Shown: positions 31,211 to 38,885 of the stretch, in pieces
How positions within the stretch are numbered: position 1 is the stretch's first letter
Layout: each line of letters starts with the position of its first letter
From: Rhodovibrio sodomensis
GTDB lineage: Bacteria > Pseudomonadota > Alphaproteobacteria > Kiloniellales > Rhodovibrionaceae
Assembly: GCF_016583645.1 (NCBI RefSeq)
Contig: NZ_NRRL01000036.1
Coordinates: 1-40,766, forward strand
Length of the DNA: 40,766 nucleotides
Reading direction: 5' to 3'
Notes under the pieces: model-generated
The model's database searches: none
Seen by the model: the letters and a program-made list of their open reading frames with translations, nothing else
Told to the model about the DNA's origin: nothing
Translations under genes and position numbers: made by a program

Positions 31211-31654
31211 TCATGCCGCCCGTCTCGCCACGGAAGCCGACGCCAGCCATCGCCTTGCGTCGGAGCGCGTCGGCGTTTGGCTGAACAGGGCCTCGTTCAC
31301 GGCGAGGTTCAGGGCTGCGCGAACGATGTGGCCCTCCAGCCCCTCCAGCAAATCGACGGCTTTCGCGCGGTCCGCCTCGGGTACGTCCCGGCGGGACAAA
31401 GGGCGGGCCGCTTCGATGATCGTGGCGTCGGCCCGGTGGGAGACCTCGAAGAGGATGCCCCCCGACACCAGCGGGAGCCGTCGCGCGGCGACGGCAAGCC
31501 GACCCGACAGGTCGTCGAGCCGAAGGAGCGCGTCCAGACGCGTCGTCGGACTGCCCTTGTCGGGTTTTCGGAAAAGGCTGTCGCCGATCTGGTCGCTAAC
31601 GCCGCGGATATCCGCGAGCAGCCCCCAGGCGACCATAGCGTGGTTTGACTTCAT
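31211..31654 (-). CDS. Helical hypothetical protein
   Basis: 147 residues, entirely helical in appearance (DDLSGRLAVAARRLPLVSGG; ADRAKAVDLLEGLEGHIVRAALNLAVNEALF), not recognised. GAAAGAGG precedes ATG 31654; a GTG at 31669 is a possible alternative. It lies about 120 bp after the phosphoesterase gene on the same strand, with its C-terminal end at the outer edge of the iteron region. Confidence 0.6.
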   Translation of the reverse strand: MKSNHAMVAWGLLADIRGVSDQIGDSLFRKPDKGSPTTRLDALLRLDDLSGRLAVAARRLPLVSGGILFEVSHRADATIIEAARPLSRRDVPEADRAKAVDLLEGLEGHIVRAALNLAVNEALFSQTPTRSDARRWLASASVARRAA

Positions 31655-31773
31655 ACCTCTTTCCGTCACTCGCGACGCCGCTAAGCGTCGTCAGGGGTGG
31701 CGTGGACGTTACTTCATACGCGAAACGGCTCCAGGCTGGCAAAAGCCGACCTGTAGTGCAAGCCCGGCGAGTC

Positions 31774-32451
31774 TCAGTCGCCGAACCGACGTCGATGCGC
31801 GGTCGCGAGTCCGGTGCCGAGAACTTCGATCCCGCAGGGCAGGCGATCCTCGTAGGGGCGGTGGTGATGGCCGTGGACAATCAGGGACGCCCCCAGGGAA
31901 CGCGCCAGGTCGTCGAATTCGCCCATCCCGTACGGATGGCAACTCGGCGCCTCGTGCGTCACCAGGACGTCCGCGCGCTTGCCCGCGAGGGCGTCGAAAT
32001 CTTCGTAGAAGATCGAGACCCGCTGCTTTAGCGGCATCCCGCCGCGCCAACGCGCCTGCGGCTTCTGGATCGCCAGGTATTCGGCTCGGGTGGCGAACCT
32101 CACCGTGCCGTCGCCGTCGAGCGGGTGCCAGATTTTCGAACGGAAGACGCCGCCGAGGCCCGCCACGCGCACGCCGCCGAGATCGGCGACGCGGGCGTTC
32201 AGGTTGCCGCCTTCGAGGCCGCCGTGGAAAAGCCTGTCATGCCACTCGGTGCGGTCGCCGTCGTGATTGCCCGCGATCCAATGCACGGCGACGCCCGCGT
32301 CCGTGAGAGGGCGGACCTTGTCGGACAGCGGCTCGTCGAGATCCATGTCGCCCATCAGTACGACGGCGTCCGGGGCTTCGATCTCGCAAGCGCGGAACAA
32401 CGGCCGCCATTCGCCGTGCGGGTCGCCGTAAAACAGGACGTTAACGGTCAT
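31774..32451 (-). CDS. Calcineurin-like metallophosphoesterase
   Basis: 225 residues with all five metal-site motifs in order: GDPHG (near 9), GDMD (34), GNHDGDR (61), THEAP and HGHHH near the end. The fold hydrolyses phosphomonoesters or diesters (nucleotides, nucleic acids or phosphoproteins); the substrate cannot be told from sequence. Its start overlaps the end of the AAA+ gene by 11 bp, so the two are translationally coupled and probably work together. Confidence 0.92.
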   Translation of the reverse strand: MTVNVLFYGDPHGEWRPLFRACEIEAPDAVVLMGDMDLDEPLSDKVRPLTDAGVAVHWIAGNHDGDRTEWHDRLFHGGLEGGNLNARVADLGGVRVAGLGGVFRSKIWHPLDGDGTVRFATRAEYLAIQKPQARWRGGMPLKQRVSIFYEDFDALAGKRADVLVTHEAPSCHPYGMGEFDDLARSLGASLIVHGHHHRPYEDRLPCGIEVLGTGLATAHRRRFGD

Positions 32452-33937
32452 GGCGAACCTCCGACGTCGCGGGGGCGCGGCGAACGAACGCCTCCGTGGC
32501 GCGCACGAGATCGCGCAGGGACCGCTTGGCGGCGAACGCGCGGCGAAGCCGCTCGACGTCGAGTTCCGAGGGGGTCGGAAGGTCGCTTCGCTTGGCCCCC
32601 ACCTCGCGCGCCAGGTCGGCGATGGCGCCCTCGACGATCGAGGGGACGTGTTCGTCTGAAGGGGGTTCGCAACGCACGACCCGCACCCGCGACAGGAAGG
32701 CGGCCGGAAGGCCCGACTCGTCGTTCGCCGCCAGGATCCACGAGCAATGGCTCAGGTCGGCCTCGCAATCGAGGCAGTCGTCGTGGATGCGGCTGGCGTT
32801 CTCGGGCTCCAGCACGTCCATGAGCGCGTCGAGGACGTTGCCGTTGTGTCGGCCGGTCGCCGTCTTGTCGATCTCGTCGACGAACACGACAGGGTTGGCG
32901 ATCCGGTGCTGTAGGATCGTTTCGAGCGGGCGCCACGGATGCGTCGAAGCGTAGCCCTTGGAAGTGGCACGCAGCACCTTGTCGTCGGACGCTCCGCCGG
33001 CGTTGAGGCGACGGGAAGGAACGCCCGCGAGTTCGCCGAGGCGACGGGCGAAGCGCGACTTTCCTGTGCCCGGCGGGCCGACGAGGAGAATGGGCCGGAA
33101 GCGGAAGTGGCCGGCGCCGTAACGCTCGAAGAGCGCGGCGTCGGCTTCGATCGCGTCGATGGCGCCGGTCATCCACGGGAACTCCGAGCGCAGACGGCTC
33201 CCCCACCCGTCTTTGGGTCGGGCGAGGGGGACCCGGGACGCGAGAGGCTCGAAGCGTTCGGCGACCGCTTTCGAGTCCTTGGAATGGGACGAGGGGTCCA
33301 GCCCGCGCAGGACGATCGCGCAGGACTGCGGGGCCGGATTTTCCGCGGCGCGGGGAGCGCCCGCGAAAGCCGCGCGAATGCCCTCTTCGTAGGCTTCCGG
33401 ATGGAGCGCGCTCGCGGGCCGCGAGGAGTTGGGATCGGCGGCCGCGTCAAGGTCGGCGCAATGCACGAGGTTCGCCAGAAGCGAAGCCAACTCGTTGTCG
33501 TTGCGCTGCGTCCTGCCCGGGTTCCGAGCCAGTTTGCGGACGCGGCGAGAAATGCGGTCCGCCGCGTACTTGCGGGCCTCTTCGTTGCGGCCGCGCGACC
33601 ACACGAACGCGAAGACATCGGTGTTCACGCCGGCCTTCCACGCCGCGCCCGTGTCGAAGCGCGACAGCCGAAAGAACTCCGACGCGTTCGCTTCAGCGAA
33701 AGAGCTCGCGTGAACGATCGGCGTGAAGCCCGCGTCGTGCAGCTCGTCTTCGGCCAGGCGCGCGCGGAGCAGCGTACGGATTGCGGTGAAGAGGGTCTCG
33801 ATGTGCGGCGCGCGCCCGCAAATGACGTCCTCGGGCGGTTGCTGGCCGGTTTGGAGGACGAGACGGGCCGCGCCTCTGGTCTTGGTGACGTCGTGCCGCT
33901 CGGCGGCACGCGCGGACATCTCCCGGTCGACTTCCAT
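32441..33937 (-). CDS. Lon-like AAA+ ATPase without protease domain
   Basis: 498 residues. The N-terminal 230 residues are unique and helical. The AAA+ module has Walker A GPPGTGKSRFARRL (near 284), a Lon-type RLNAGGASDDKVL segment, Walker B VVFVDEIDK (near 349), the Lon-like ALMDVLEPEN, sensor WILAANDESG (near 400) and a C-terminal lid ending at about 485. There is no Ser-Lys protease domain. Lon-type AAA modules remodel proteins; here partner, not peptide cleavage, must set the outcome. GAGAGG behind the leader CAGTCAGTCGAGAGG precedes ATG 33937. Confidence 0.85.
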   Translation of the reverse strand: MEVDREMSARAAERHDVTKTRGAARLVLQTGQQPPEDVICGRAPHIETLFTAIRTLLRARLAEDELHDAGFTPIVHASSFAEANASEFFRLSRFDTGAAWKAGVNTDVFAFVWSRGRNEEARKYAADRISRRVRKLARNPGRTQRNDNELASLLANLVHCADLDAAADPNSSRPASALHPEAYEEGIRAAFAGAPRAAENPAPQSCAIVLRGLDPSSHSKDSKAVAERFEPLASRVPLARPKDGWGSRLRSEFPWMTGAIDAIEADAALFERYGAGHFRFRPILLVGPPGTGKSRFARRLGELAGVPSRRLNAGGASDDKVLRATSKGYASTHPWRPLETILQHRIANPVVFVDEIDKTATGRHNGNVLDALMDVLEPENASRIHDDCLDCEADLSHCSWILAANDESGLPAAFLSRVRVVRCEPPSDEHVPSIVEGAIADLAREVGAKRSDLPTPSELDVERLRRAFAAKRSLRDLVRATEAFVRRAPATSEVRHDR

Positions 33938-33983
33938 GGGTTGCCTCTCGACTGACTGAAATGGCTGCTTGAGCCGGACTTCC

Positions 33984-34011
33984 TTTATATTCAAGCCGAG
34001 CCGGATGTCAA
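33984..34011 (-). promoter_or_regulatory. Near-consensus promoter of the AAA+/phosphoesterase operon
   Basis: On the minus strand TTGACA (34011-34006) and TATAAA (33989-33984) are 16 bp apart. This is the strongest-looking minus-strand promoter in the window. Confidence 0.8.
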
Positions 34012-34024
34012 CGGGAATGAACGC

Positions 34025-34052
34025 TTGACAGGGAGCGCGGGATATATAAATT
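34025..34052 (+). promoter_or_regulatory. Promoter of the divergent plus-strand gene
   Basis: TTGACA at 34025-34030 is followed by an AT-rich GATATATAAATT; TAAATT at 34047-34052 gives a 16-bp spacer. The two -35 boxes of this divergent pair are only 13 bp apart, so the promoters may compete or share a regulator. The leader is about 140 nt long. Confidence 0.6.
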
Positions 34053-34201
34053 ACGCTGAAAACTTGAAGTCAGACGCCCCGCGAGGCGACATGCCGTTCA
34101 GTCTCAGCCGCGACCAAGCCGTTAAGGCCTCAGCAAACGGTCGAATACCGTCCGCTTGAACGCGGAAGGCTTATCGATACCGTCAAAAGAGGGAGCGCGC
34201 C

Positions 34202-34585
34202 ATGAGCGACAGCAGCGCCAAGACCGCCGAGAGCCGTCAACGGGAACTCCGCGGCCGCCACCGCCACATCGAAGTCCGGGACCTGTCCGTTCCGTCCGGA
34301 TGGCTCACGGTCGTGTCGAACTTCGTCGAGAGCGTGAACGACGTCCTGCCCGTCACCAGCAGCCCTTTCCCGCGCGTCGTGGTGGACGCCAAAGAGAAGT
34401 ACGGCTCCCTGAGGCTGAACGTGCAAGGTACGTACGACCTCTCGAAAGACGACGCCTTGGAAACCCTGGTCGACCTCCACGAGGACGACGCCGAAGCGAC
34501 GTGCATGGCGTGCGGAGGCCCGGCGTCCGAAAAGGCGAGCGTCGGCTTCACGCGGCGGTGCGACCGCGCCGAGTGCGCGCGGTAA
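34202..34585 (+). CDS. Small protein with C-terminal cysteine cluster
   Basis: 127 residues. Central strands SGWLTVVSNFVESVNDVLPV and VVVDAKEKYGSLRLNVQG are followed by an acidic helix, then CMACGG and RRCDRAECAR, four cysteines that suit a zinc ribbon. Family not recognised. GAGGGAG precedes ATG 34202. Converges on the gene ending at 34595, with only 9 bp between the stops. Confidence 0.65.
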   Translation: MSDSSAKTAESRQRELRGRHRHIEVRDLSVPSGWLTVVSNFVESVNDVLPVTSSPFPRVVVDAKEKYGSLRLNVQGTYDLSKDDALETLVDLHEDDAEATCMACGGPASEKASVGFTRRCDRAECAR

Positions 34586-34594
34586 GCCGGTACG

Positions 34595-35797
34595 TCAGAT
34601 GTCCAGCCCGGAGCGGGTCCTGGGCTTGCCGCCCGACCGCTCCGGGGACTTCCTGCCGCCCACCGCTTTTTCCGGGTCGGGCTTTTCGCGCGTGCGCGGT
34701 TGGCGTTCGGGCGCACTTGTCCCTGTGCCGCGAGACGGAGCGGTGGGTGGCCCGACCGGGTCCACTTTCAACGGGTTGTCGCGCCGTCCCGTGCCTCGCT
34801 CGGGCGGACGACGATCCGGATCCAGGCCGACTCGGGTCGCGTTGACGACTGCGTTCGTCTGGTCTTCGTCGAAGCCGTGGCTTTCGAGTTCTTCGCCCAA
34901 TTCACGGGGCCAGCCTTCGTCGGAGACGTCGACCTCGAAAGGTGTGGGCCCGCCTCCTCCGGGGGATCGCTCCACCAGGATGTGGAAGCTTTGGTCGTCG
35001 TCGGTAGCGCCGAACAGGTTCTCGATCGCCCGGTTTCCGGCGACACTACCTCGGTCTCGAGGGCGAACGGATGGCAGGACGGGATCGTAACCCCTCTCTC
35101 CTCCGGGTTCCGGCATTGGGGCCGGTCGGGTGCCCGTCACTTCGCTGACGCCTTCCCCTAGAGGGTTCGCGAGGCCGCGGAGTTCATGGCCCTCGCGCTC
35201 TTTCTGGGCCATGGCTTGCACGATCCCTTCAAGCCGGGAGAGCTTGCAATAGACGCCTTCGTCGGCCGCCACGAAGGTGTCGGCGGTGCCCCTGCCCCAC
35301 GTGACCCGGCCTTCTTCGCGGGCCTGCTCGATCGCCTCGTCGTCTCCGACCGCGCCTTCGTTGTGCCTGAGCCAGTCTCCCCAGCCGACCCAAACTTGCG
35401 TGTCTGGGTTCTTGGCGATCTGGGTGCCTATGTCCGCGGATGCGAGCGCGCCCTCCGCATGTCGAGCGGTCGGCGAACACACGGCTGGTCCGGTGCGCTT
35501 GGGGGACAGCGGAGCTTTCACTCCTTTCTCGGAGGGGATAACCGCGAGCGCTCGATATCCGGTGAGTTTGAAGCACGTTTGGTTGGCCGCGCCGCTGTAC
35601 CCGGTGCATGAGGGCGCGTCGCCTACGAAGACGCGGTGCTTGCCGTTGAGCGCCAGCTTGTTCTCGGTAGTGCGGCAGTTGGTCGTCTGCCCGGGAGGGA
35701 GGCCCCACGCGGCGTCGGCCAGACTCTTTCCGATGCCTTTGTCCACGGGTCGGCGGTCGTCGCGCGGCCCGACATATGTGCGCGTCACTTTCGCCAT
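34595..35797 (-). CDS. Protein with disordered basic tail and GLDI C-terminus
   Basis: 400 residues, not recognised. The N-terminal 170 residues look folded (WVGWGDWLRHNEG; six cysteines in NCRTTENK, APSCTGYSG, NQTCFK, PAVCSP, VYCKLS). A middle region has a small domain (FHILVERSPGGGGPTPFEVDVSDEGWPRELGEELESHGFDEDQTNAVV), and the last 80 residues are Pro/Arg/Lys/Ser-rich, ending RTRSGLDI. The end matches the 406-residue protein (GLDID) and resembles GQDIS of the 825-residue protein. ATG 35797 lies about 20 nt after a TCGTGTA-type promoter; ribosome binding site GGCAGGCG. Confidence 0.7.
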   Translation of the reverse strand: MAKVTRTYVGPRDDRRPVDKGIGKSLADAAWGLPPGQTTNCRTTENKLALNGKHRVFVGDAPSCTGYSGAANQTCFKLTGYRALAVIPSEKGVKAPLSPKRTGPAVCSPTARHAEGALASADIGTQIAKNPDTQVWVGWGDWLRHNEGAVGDDEAIEQAREEGRVTWGRGTADTFVAADEGVYCKLSRLEGIVQAMAQKEREGHELRGLANPLGEGVSEVTGTRPAPMPEPGGERGYDPVLPSVRPRDRGSVAGNRAIENLFGATDDDQSFHILVERSPGGGGPTPFEVDVSDEGWPRELGEELESHGFDEDQTNAVVNATRVGLDPDRRPPERGTGRRDNPLKVDPVGPPTAPSRGTGTSAPERQPRTREKPDPEKAVGGRKSPERSGGKPRTRSGLDI

Positions 35798-35814
35798 GGT
35801 CGCCTGCCAGATAT

Positions 35815-35825
35815 AAAATACACGA
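35815..35825 (-). promoter_or_regulatory. TCGTGTA-type promoter core
   Basis: The minus strand reads TCGTGTATTTT, continuing TATATC. No clear -35. Same core as the promoters at 7595, 19563 and 26397. Confidence 0.5.
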
Positions 35826-35852
35826 GTTATCATGGCACATTTGGATGCGATG

Positions 35853-35861
35853 TGCTATAAT
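35853..35861 (+). promoter_or_regulatory. Extended -10 promoter
   Basis: TGCTATAAT is a perfect extended -10. A TTGACA-like hexamer is absent (TGGCAC at 35833-35838). It lies back-to-back with the minus-strand promoter at 35815-35825, about 30 bp away. Confidence 0.65.
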
Positions 35862-35908
35862 GATCTTCAATGGAGTCAGTGGGCCTGCCGCCCCAGGGAT
35901 GGATTTCG

Positions 35909-36463
35909 ATGCCCAAGAGATACGCAGTTCGCCGAGGTACTCTCGAAAGCAAGGTTGCGGAGGTGCTCCGCGGCGAGAGGTTGTGCCGATGGAAGACCGG
36001 GGCAGACCCCATTTCGGGTACGGACGGCTCGATCCATGCCGTCGAAGTCTACCTCGGGAACGAAGGCAGCCTGACCGTCGGGCTGCGGGAGTTCGTGGCG
36101 ACGACTCCGGCCAACGTCGAAGCCGTGACCTCGGAGGCTTGGGGAATGGGGTATGGCGTGGCCGTCGAAAAGGAACACGACGATCCGGAGTTCGGACCCA
36201 CGATCTTGATGCGGCCGCCTTCCAGGACTGGAGCTCCGGTCGCGGTCTCGGGTATTTGCGATTGGGTTCTCGCTGAACCCGGGGACTACGAGGAAGAGCG
36301 AGCCGCGGAACTGCTTACAGAGAGCGGTGAAGACGCCGACGAGGTTGCGGTCGAGAAGCTCTCTGAGTCTCTCCGCTCCGAAAGCGTCATCCATTTCAAG
36401 CTCGACGCGATCGTCGATTGCCTCGCCGACCAACTCGAAAGCAAAGGAATATCAGTTGTCTGA
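35909..36463 (+). CDS. Hypothetical protein
   Basis: 184 residues, no family recognised; acidic, with strands (IHAVEVYLGNEGSLTVGLREFVATTP; GPTILMRPP) and a C-terminal helical part (VIHFKLDAIVDCLADQLESKG). ATG 35909 (MPKRYAVRRG) is preferred over ATG 35870, which sits at the predicted transcript start. AGGGATGGA lies upstream and GGAGTCAGT, the recurrent leader, at 35871-35879. Last backbone gene before the decayed strip. Confidence 0.6.
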   Translation: MPKRYAVRRGTLESKVAEVLRGERLCRWKTGADPISGTDGSIHAVEVYLGNEGSLTVGLREFVATTPANVEAVTSEAWGMGYGVAVEKEHDDPEFGPTILMRPPSRTGAPVAVSGICDWVLAEPGDYEEERAAELLTESGEDADEVAVEKLSESLRSESVIHFKLDAIVDCLADQLESKGISVV

Positions 36464-36635
36464 ACCGTTAGCTTGACCGGGCGTTTGAAAGCCGTAAACG
36501 AGATGAATCGACGAGATGAGCCTCTCGGTTTACACCGGTGGTTTTGCTGAAGAGTGTTACATGTCCCATAACCGCTTTTAAAGTGGTGCTTTTTCTTTCT
36601 CCTGATCGTGTCACCATCACTCTGCCATGGGCTGC
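36464..36635. other. Non-coding junction with weak terminator
   Basis: ACCGC-TTTTAAA-GTGGT followed by GCTTTTTCTTT (36571-36598) could end transcription of the gene stopping at 36463. The base composition drops in GC compared with the backbone, suggesting a boundary. No gene is seen. Confidence 0.4.
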
Positions 36636-36799
36636 TTACTGCTCACCGATTATCGGTGCCCGCACGGTCCGCTGCGAGTTCTGGCCGAACATCGGCCAAG
36701 CTGAATCGGCAGGACCGTCGATCGCCGTGTTCAACGCGTAGACTTTGTTGTCGTAGGACCCGATGTAAACAGTGCCGTCCGGCCCTATTGCAGGCGGAC
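36636..36799 (-). pseudogene. C-terminal fragment of a PQQ-like beta-propeller protein
   Basis: Reading the minus strand to a TAA at 36636-36638, the frame encodes LSPPAIGPDGTVYIGSYD followed by NKVYALN and WPMFGQNSQRT. This is a textbook PQQ/BamB-type propeller repeat with the WPMFG linker that follows it. Only about 50 residues remain; the upstream end joins unrelated sequence near 36800, so it is a truncated remnant. Confidence 0.75.
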
Positions 36800-36931
36800 T
36801 GAGGGCTGATGACCACCTGCGACAAGCTGGGTGTGTCGTTCTGGGATTACCTCGGCGACCGGCTCGCGATCCCGGATGCCCCGGACGTCCCCCCGCTGCC
36901 CGTCCTCATCCGAGCCCGGGCGCCGACCTGA
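36800..36931 (+). pseudogene. Probable C-terminal fragment of a transposase
   Basis: The plus strand encodes MTTCDKLGVSFWDYLGDRLA and then PPLPVLIRARAPT before a TGA at 36929-36931. A 'GVSFWDYLGDRL ... PPLPxLIRAR' ending resembles the C-termini of transposases common on alphaproteobacterial plasmids; this is recalled, not searched. About 40 codons survive, with no upstream domain. It abuts the propeller fragment, which fits an old insertion. Confidence 0.45.
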
Positions 36932-36989
36932 GCCGGGCGCGCACCAATGCATCGACAACTGCTGATTGGACGGCGTCGGACCCCCGGCC

Positions 36990-37474
36990 TGCCCCATGCC
37001 CGGGCTTTTGCCCAATGTACGTGCGCAAGGGTGGCATAGTAGCTCTCCGCATCCCAGAAGGTCTCGAAATGCGGCATGCGGACCCGGTCCAGGGTGACGC
37101 TGTAGCAGGCCATGTTGCCGCCGTGCTCGATCGCGGCGCCGGTGGCGGCGACGAAGGTCTCGGCGGCCTCGATCCGGTCGACCGGGTCAAGCCGGGGCTC
37201 GGCCGGCGCGGTGAAATGCGCGGACAATCCCTCGATCTGCTCGACGTTTAAGACGGTGTAGCCCTTCATAAACGGGATCTCACGCTCGACGTCCTCGCCG
37301 CTCTGCTCGTCCGTCTCGGTCCGGGTCAGGGTGTTGGCGTAGACGACGAGGCTGCCTTTCTCGCCCTTGCGGACATGGGCGCCCATCTCCTTGGCCTGGC
37401 AGAAGGTCATCCAGATGGGGGCGGCGAAGCCCTGGGCCATGGCAGCGCGTGAGGCGCGATGAGCGGTTCGACAT
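36990..37474 (-). pseudogene. Decayed ArdC-type antirestriction gene
   Basis: The core is clearly ArdC-like: APIWMTFCQAKEMGAHVRKG, GSLVVYANTL, then YTVLNVEQIEGL, ERIEAAE-type helix and GGNMACYSV, VRMPHFETFWDAESYYATLAH. Three defects mark it as dead. The first 60-70 residues are gone. The likely original start, ATG 37474 behind AGGAGG, is out of frame with the core. The metallopeptidase site, normally LAHExxHW, reads LAHVHW, so Glu is lost, after which the sequence turns into unrelated DNA. ArdC proteins bind ssDNA and protect incoming plasmids from restriction. Confidence 0.8.
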
Positions 37475-37534
37475 GGTGACCGTCCTCCTGAATGGCATAG
37501 CGACCCGTCCTGGTCGCACCGGTGGGCAAGGCGG

Positions 37535-37900
37535 TTAGACCGCCGCCTCGCAAAGCTCGCGGGCCAGCGCCGGCAACCGCTGCAGATCCGCGGTGGCCCG
37601 CTTTAGGTCGTCGATCGAGTTCTTGAGGGCTAACGTTTCCGCACGCATGCGCTCGCAGGCTTCGAGGAGGTTCCGCGGTTCCGTCCCGGCGGCACGCGAC
37701 CCCGTACCGGGATCGCGATCGCTACCGTCCACAGGCGCGGCGTTGACGGGCTTGAGTTCGGGTACGCGTCGAGCGGTTCCGCCGGGCTCGCCGACAGTCT
37801 CGGACGTGACTGCGGCTGCGGCCTCGTAGAGCTGAGCCGGGCTCTCGGAGGTAGCAACGTTCCGCCGCGCGGCGAAGTCGATCTGAATGACCTGTCCCAT
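37535..37900 (-). CDS. Small hypothetical protein upstream of ardC remnant
   Basis: 121 residues: MGQVIQIDFAARR start, an Ala/Glu/Pro-rich middle, and a C-terminal coiled-coil helix (LLEACERMRAETLALKNSID onwards). Not recognised. CAGGAG lies 7 nt before ATG 37900. It directly precedes the ardC remnant, so it was probably its operon partner; it may still be intact. Confidence 0.6.
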   Translation of the reverse strand: MGQVIQIDFAARRNVATSESPAQLYEAAAAVTSETVGEPGGTARRVPELKPVNAAPVDGSDRDPGTGSRAAGTEPRNLLEACERMRAETLALKNSIDDLKRATADLQRLPALARELCEAAV

Positions 37901-37995
37901 GGTGTGCTCCTGTCGGGGTAAGTTTTCGACACCATAGAAACGACAAATCGGCTCAAAATGCTCGCGTCCACAAGGTGATCCGCGCTCACGGGCGG

Positions 37996-38274
37996 TTAGC
38001 CCGTTATGGTTAACAATAAAACGGAGGTATATCGGGGCAAAAATCTGGCTTGACCCGAAATCCACTGCGGGAAGTGCGCGTAGAAATCGCCCTTGTTCGT
38101 ATGGAATTGAATGTATGAGCTGCCGCGTGGGTCTGACGAACGGTCGGCAGGAATGTCCAGAACCGGAATACACGTGCTGTACTCCGCGGCGTCGGTACAA
38201 CGAACCATCGCACGCAACAACGTCGTGTCGGCCTCTCCGGCATCGATGTTAATTTTTTGTGTCGGCATCGGCAC
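37996..38274 (-). CDS. Possible small protein or gene fragment
   Basis: Up to 92 residues (MPTQKINIDAGEADTTLLRA, then TCIPVLDIPADRSSDPRG and YIQFHTNKGDFYAHFPQWI), which reads like real protein rather than a random frame. There is no ribosome binding site at the GTG 38274 or the ATG two codons on. It may be an uncharacterised gene or a remnant like its neighbours. Confidence 0.35.
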   Translation of the reverse strand: MPMPTQKINIDAGEADTTLLRAMVRCTDAAEYSTCIPVLDIPADRSSDPRGSSYIQFHTNKGDFYAHFPQWISGQARFLPRYTSVLLLTITG

Positions 38275-38335
38275 GGCGTAGGAACGAGCCAGTTCAAGTC
38301 AGCGGGCACGCGCCATAACCATCGGAGGCTATCTC

Positions 38336-38824
38336 ATGCTCCGTCGTATTGTTTTAGCGCTCGCTTCCCTCGTCCTCGTGTCTGGGACAGCAACTGCTGG
38401 AATGAACAAGTCGGTGGTCGACATCGCTGCCGGCGATGATCGTTTCGAGACGCTCGTACAGGCTGTCCAGGCAGCCGATCTGGCGGAAACCCTCAGCGGC
38501 GAAGGCCCGTTCACGGTTTTTGCGCCGACCGATGAAGCATTCGCGAATCTGCCCGAAGGCACGGTCGAAAATCTTCTGAAGCCGGAAAACCGCGATCAAT
38601 TGCGGGCGATCCTCACCTATCACGTGGTCCCGGAAGAGGTTCCCTCGAGCGCGATCGCGGGCAAAACCCTCCAGGCCGATACAGTCAACGGCAAACCTCT
38701 TGGGATCGACGCATCCGGCGGCGGTGTCGAGGTCGGGAACGCAAACGTCGTCGCGGCGGACGTCTCGGCGTCGAATGGCGTTATTCATGTGGTCGACACG
38801 GTGATAATGCCGCCCGAGAGCTGA
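38336..38824 (+). CDS. Secreted fasciclin-domain (FAS1) protein
   Basis: 162 residues with a signal peptide (RRIVLALASLVLVSGTATA), then one complete FAS1 domain: VVDIAAGDDRFETLVQAVQA, GPFTVFAPTDEAFANLPEGT, YHVVPEEV and the closing NGVIHVVDTVIMPP. Such single-domain secreted proteins act in adhesion or matrix. CGGAGG precedes ATG 38336 and a strong terminator follows, so it is a monocistronic gene. Confidence 0.95.
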   Translation: MLRRIVLALASLVLVSGTATAGMNKSVVDIAAGDDRFETLVQAVQAADLAETLSGEGPFTVFAPTDEAFANLPEGTVENLLKPENRDQLRAILTYHVVPEEVPSSAIAGKTLQADTVNGKPLGIDASGGGVEVGNANVVAADVSASNGVIHVVDTVIMPPES

Positions 38825-38853
38825 TGTAAGCGACAACGTTTCCAAGCAGGCTT

Positions 38854-38885
38854 GCCCCGTCGATATATTCGACGGGGCTTTTTTT
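38854..38885 (+). terminator. Rho-independent terminator of the fasciclin gene
   Basis: GCCCCGTCGA and TCGACGGGGC pair perfectly around TATAT, followed by seven T. Confidence 0.95.
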
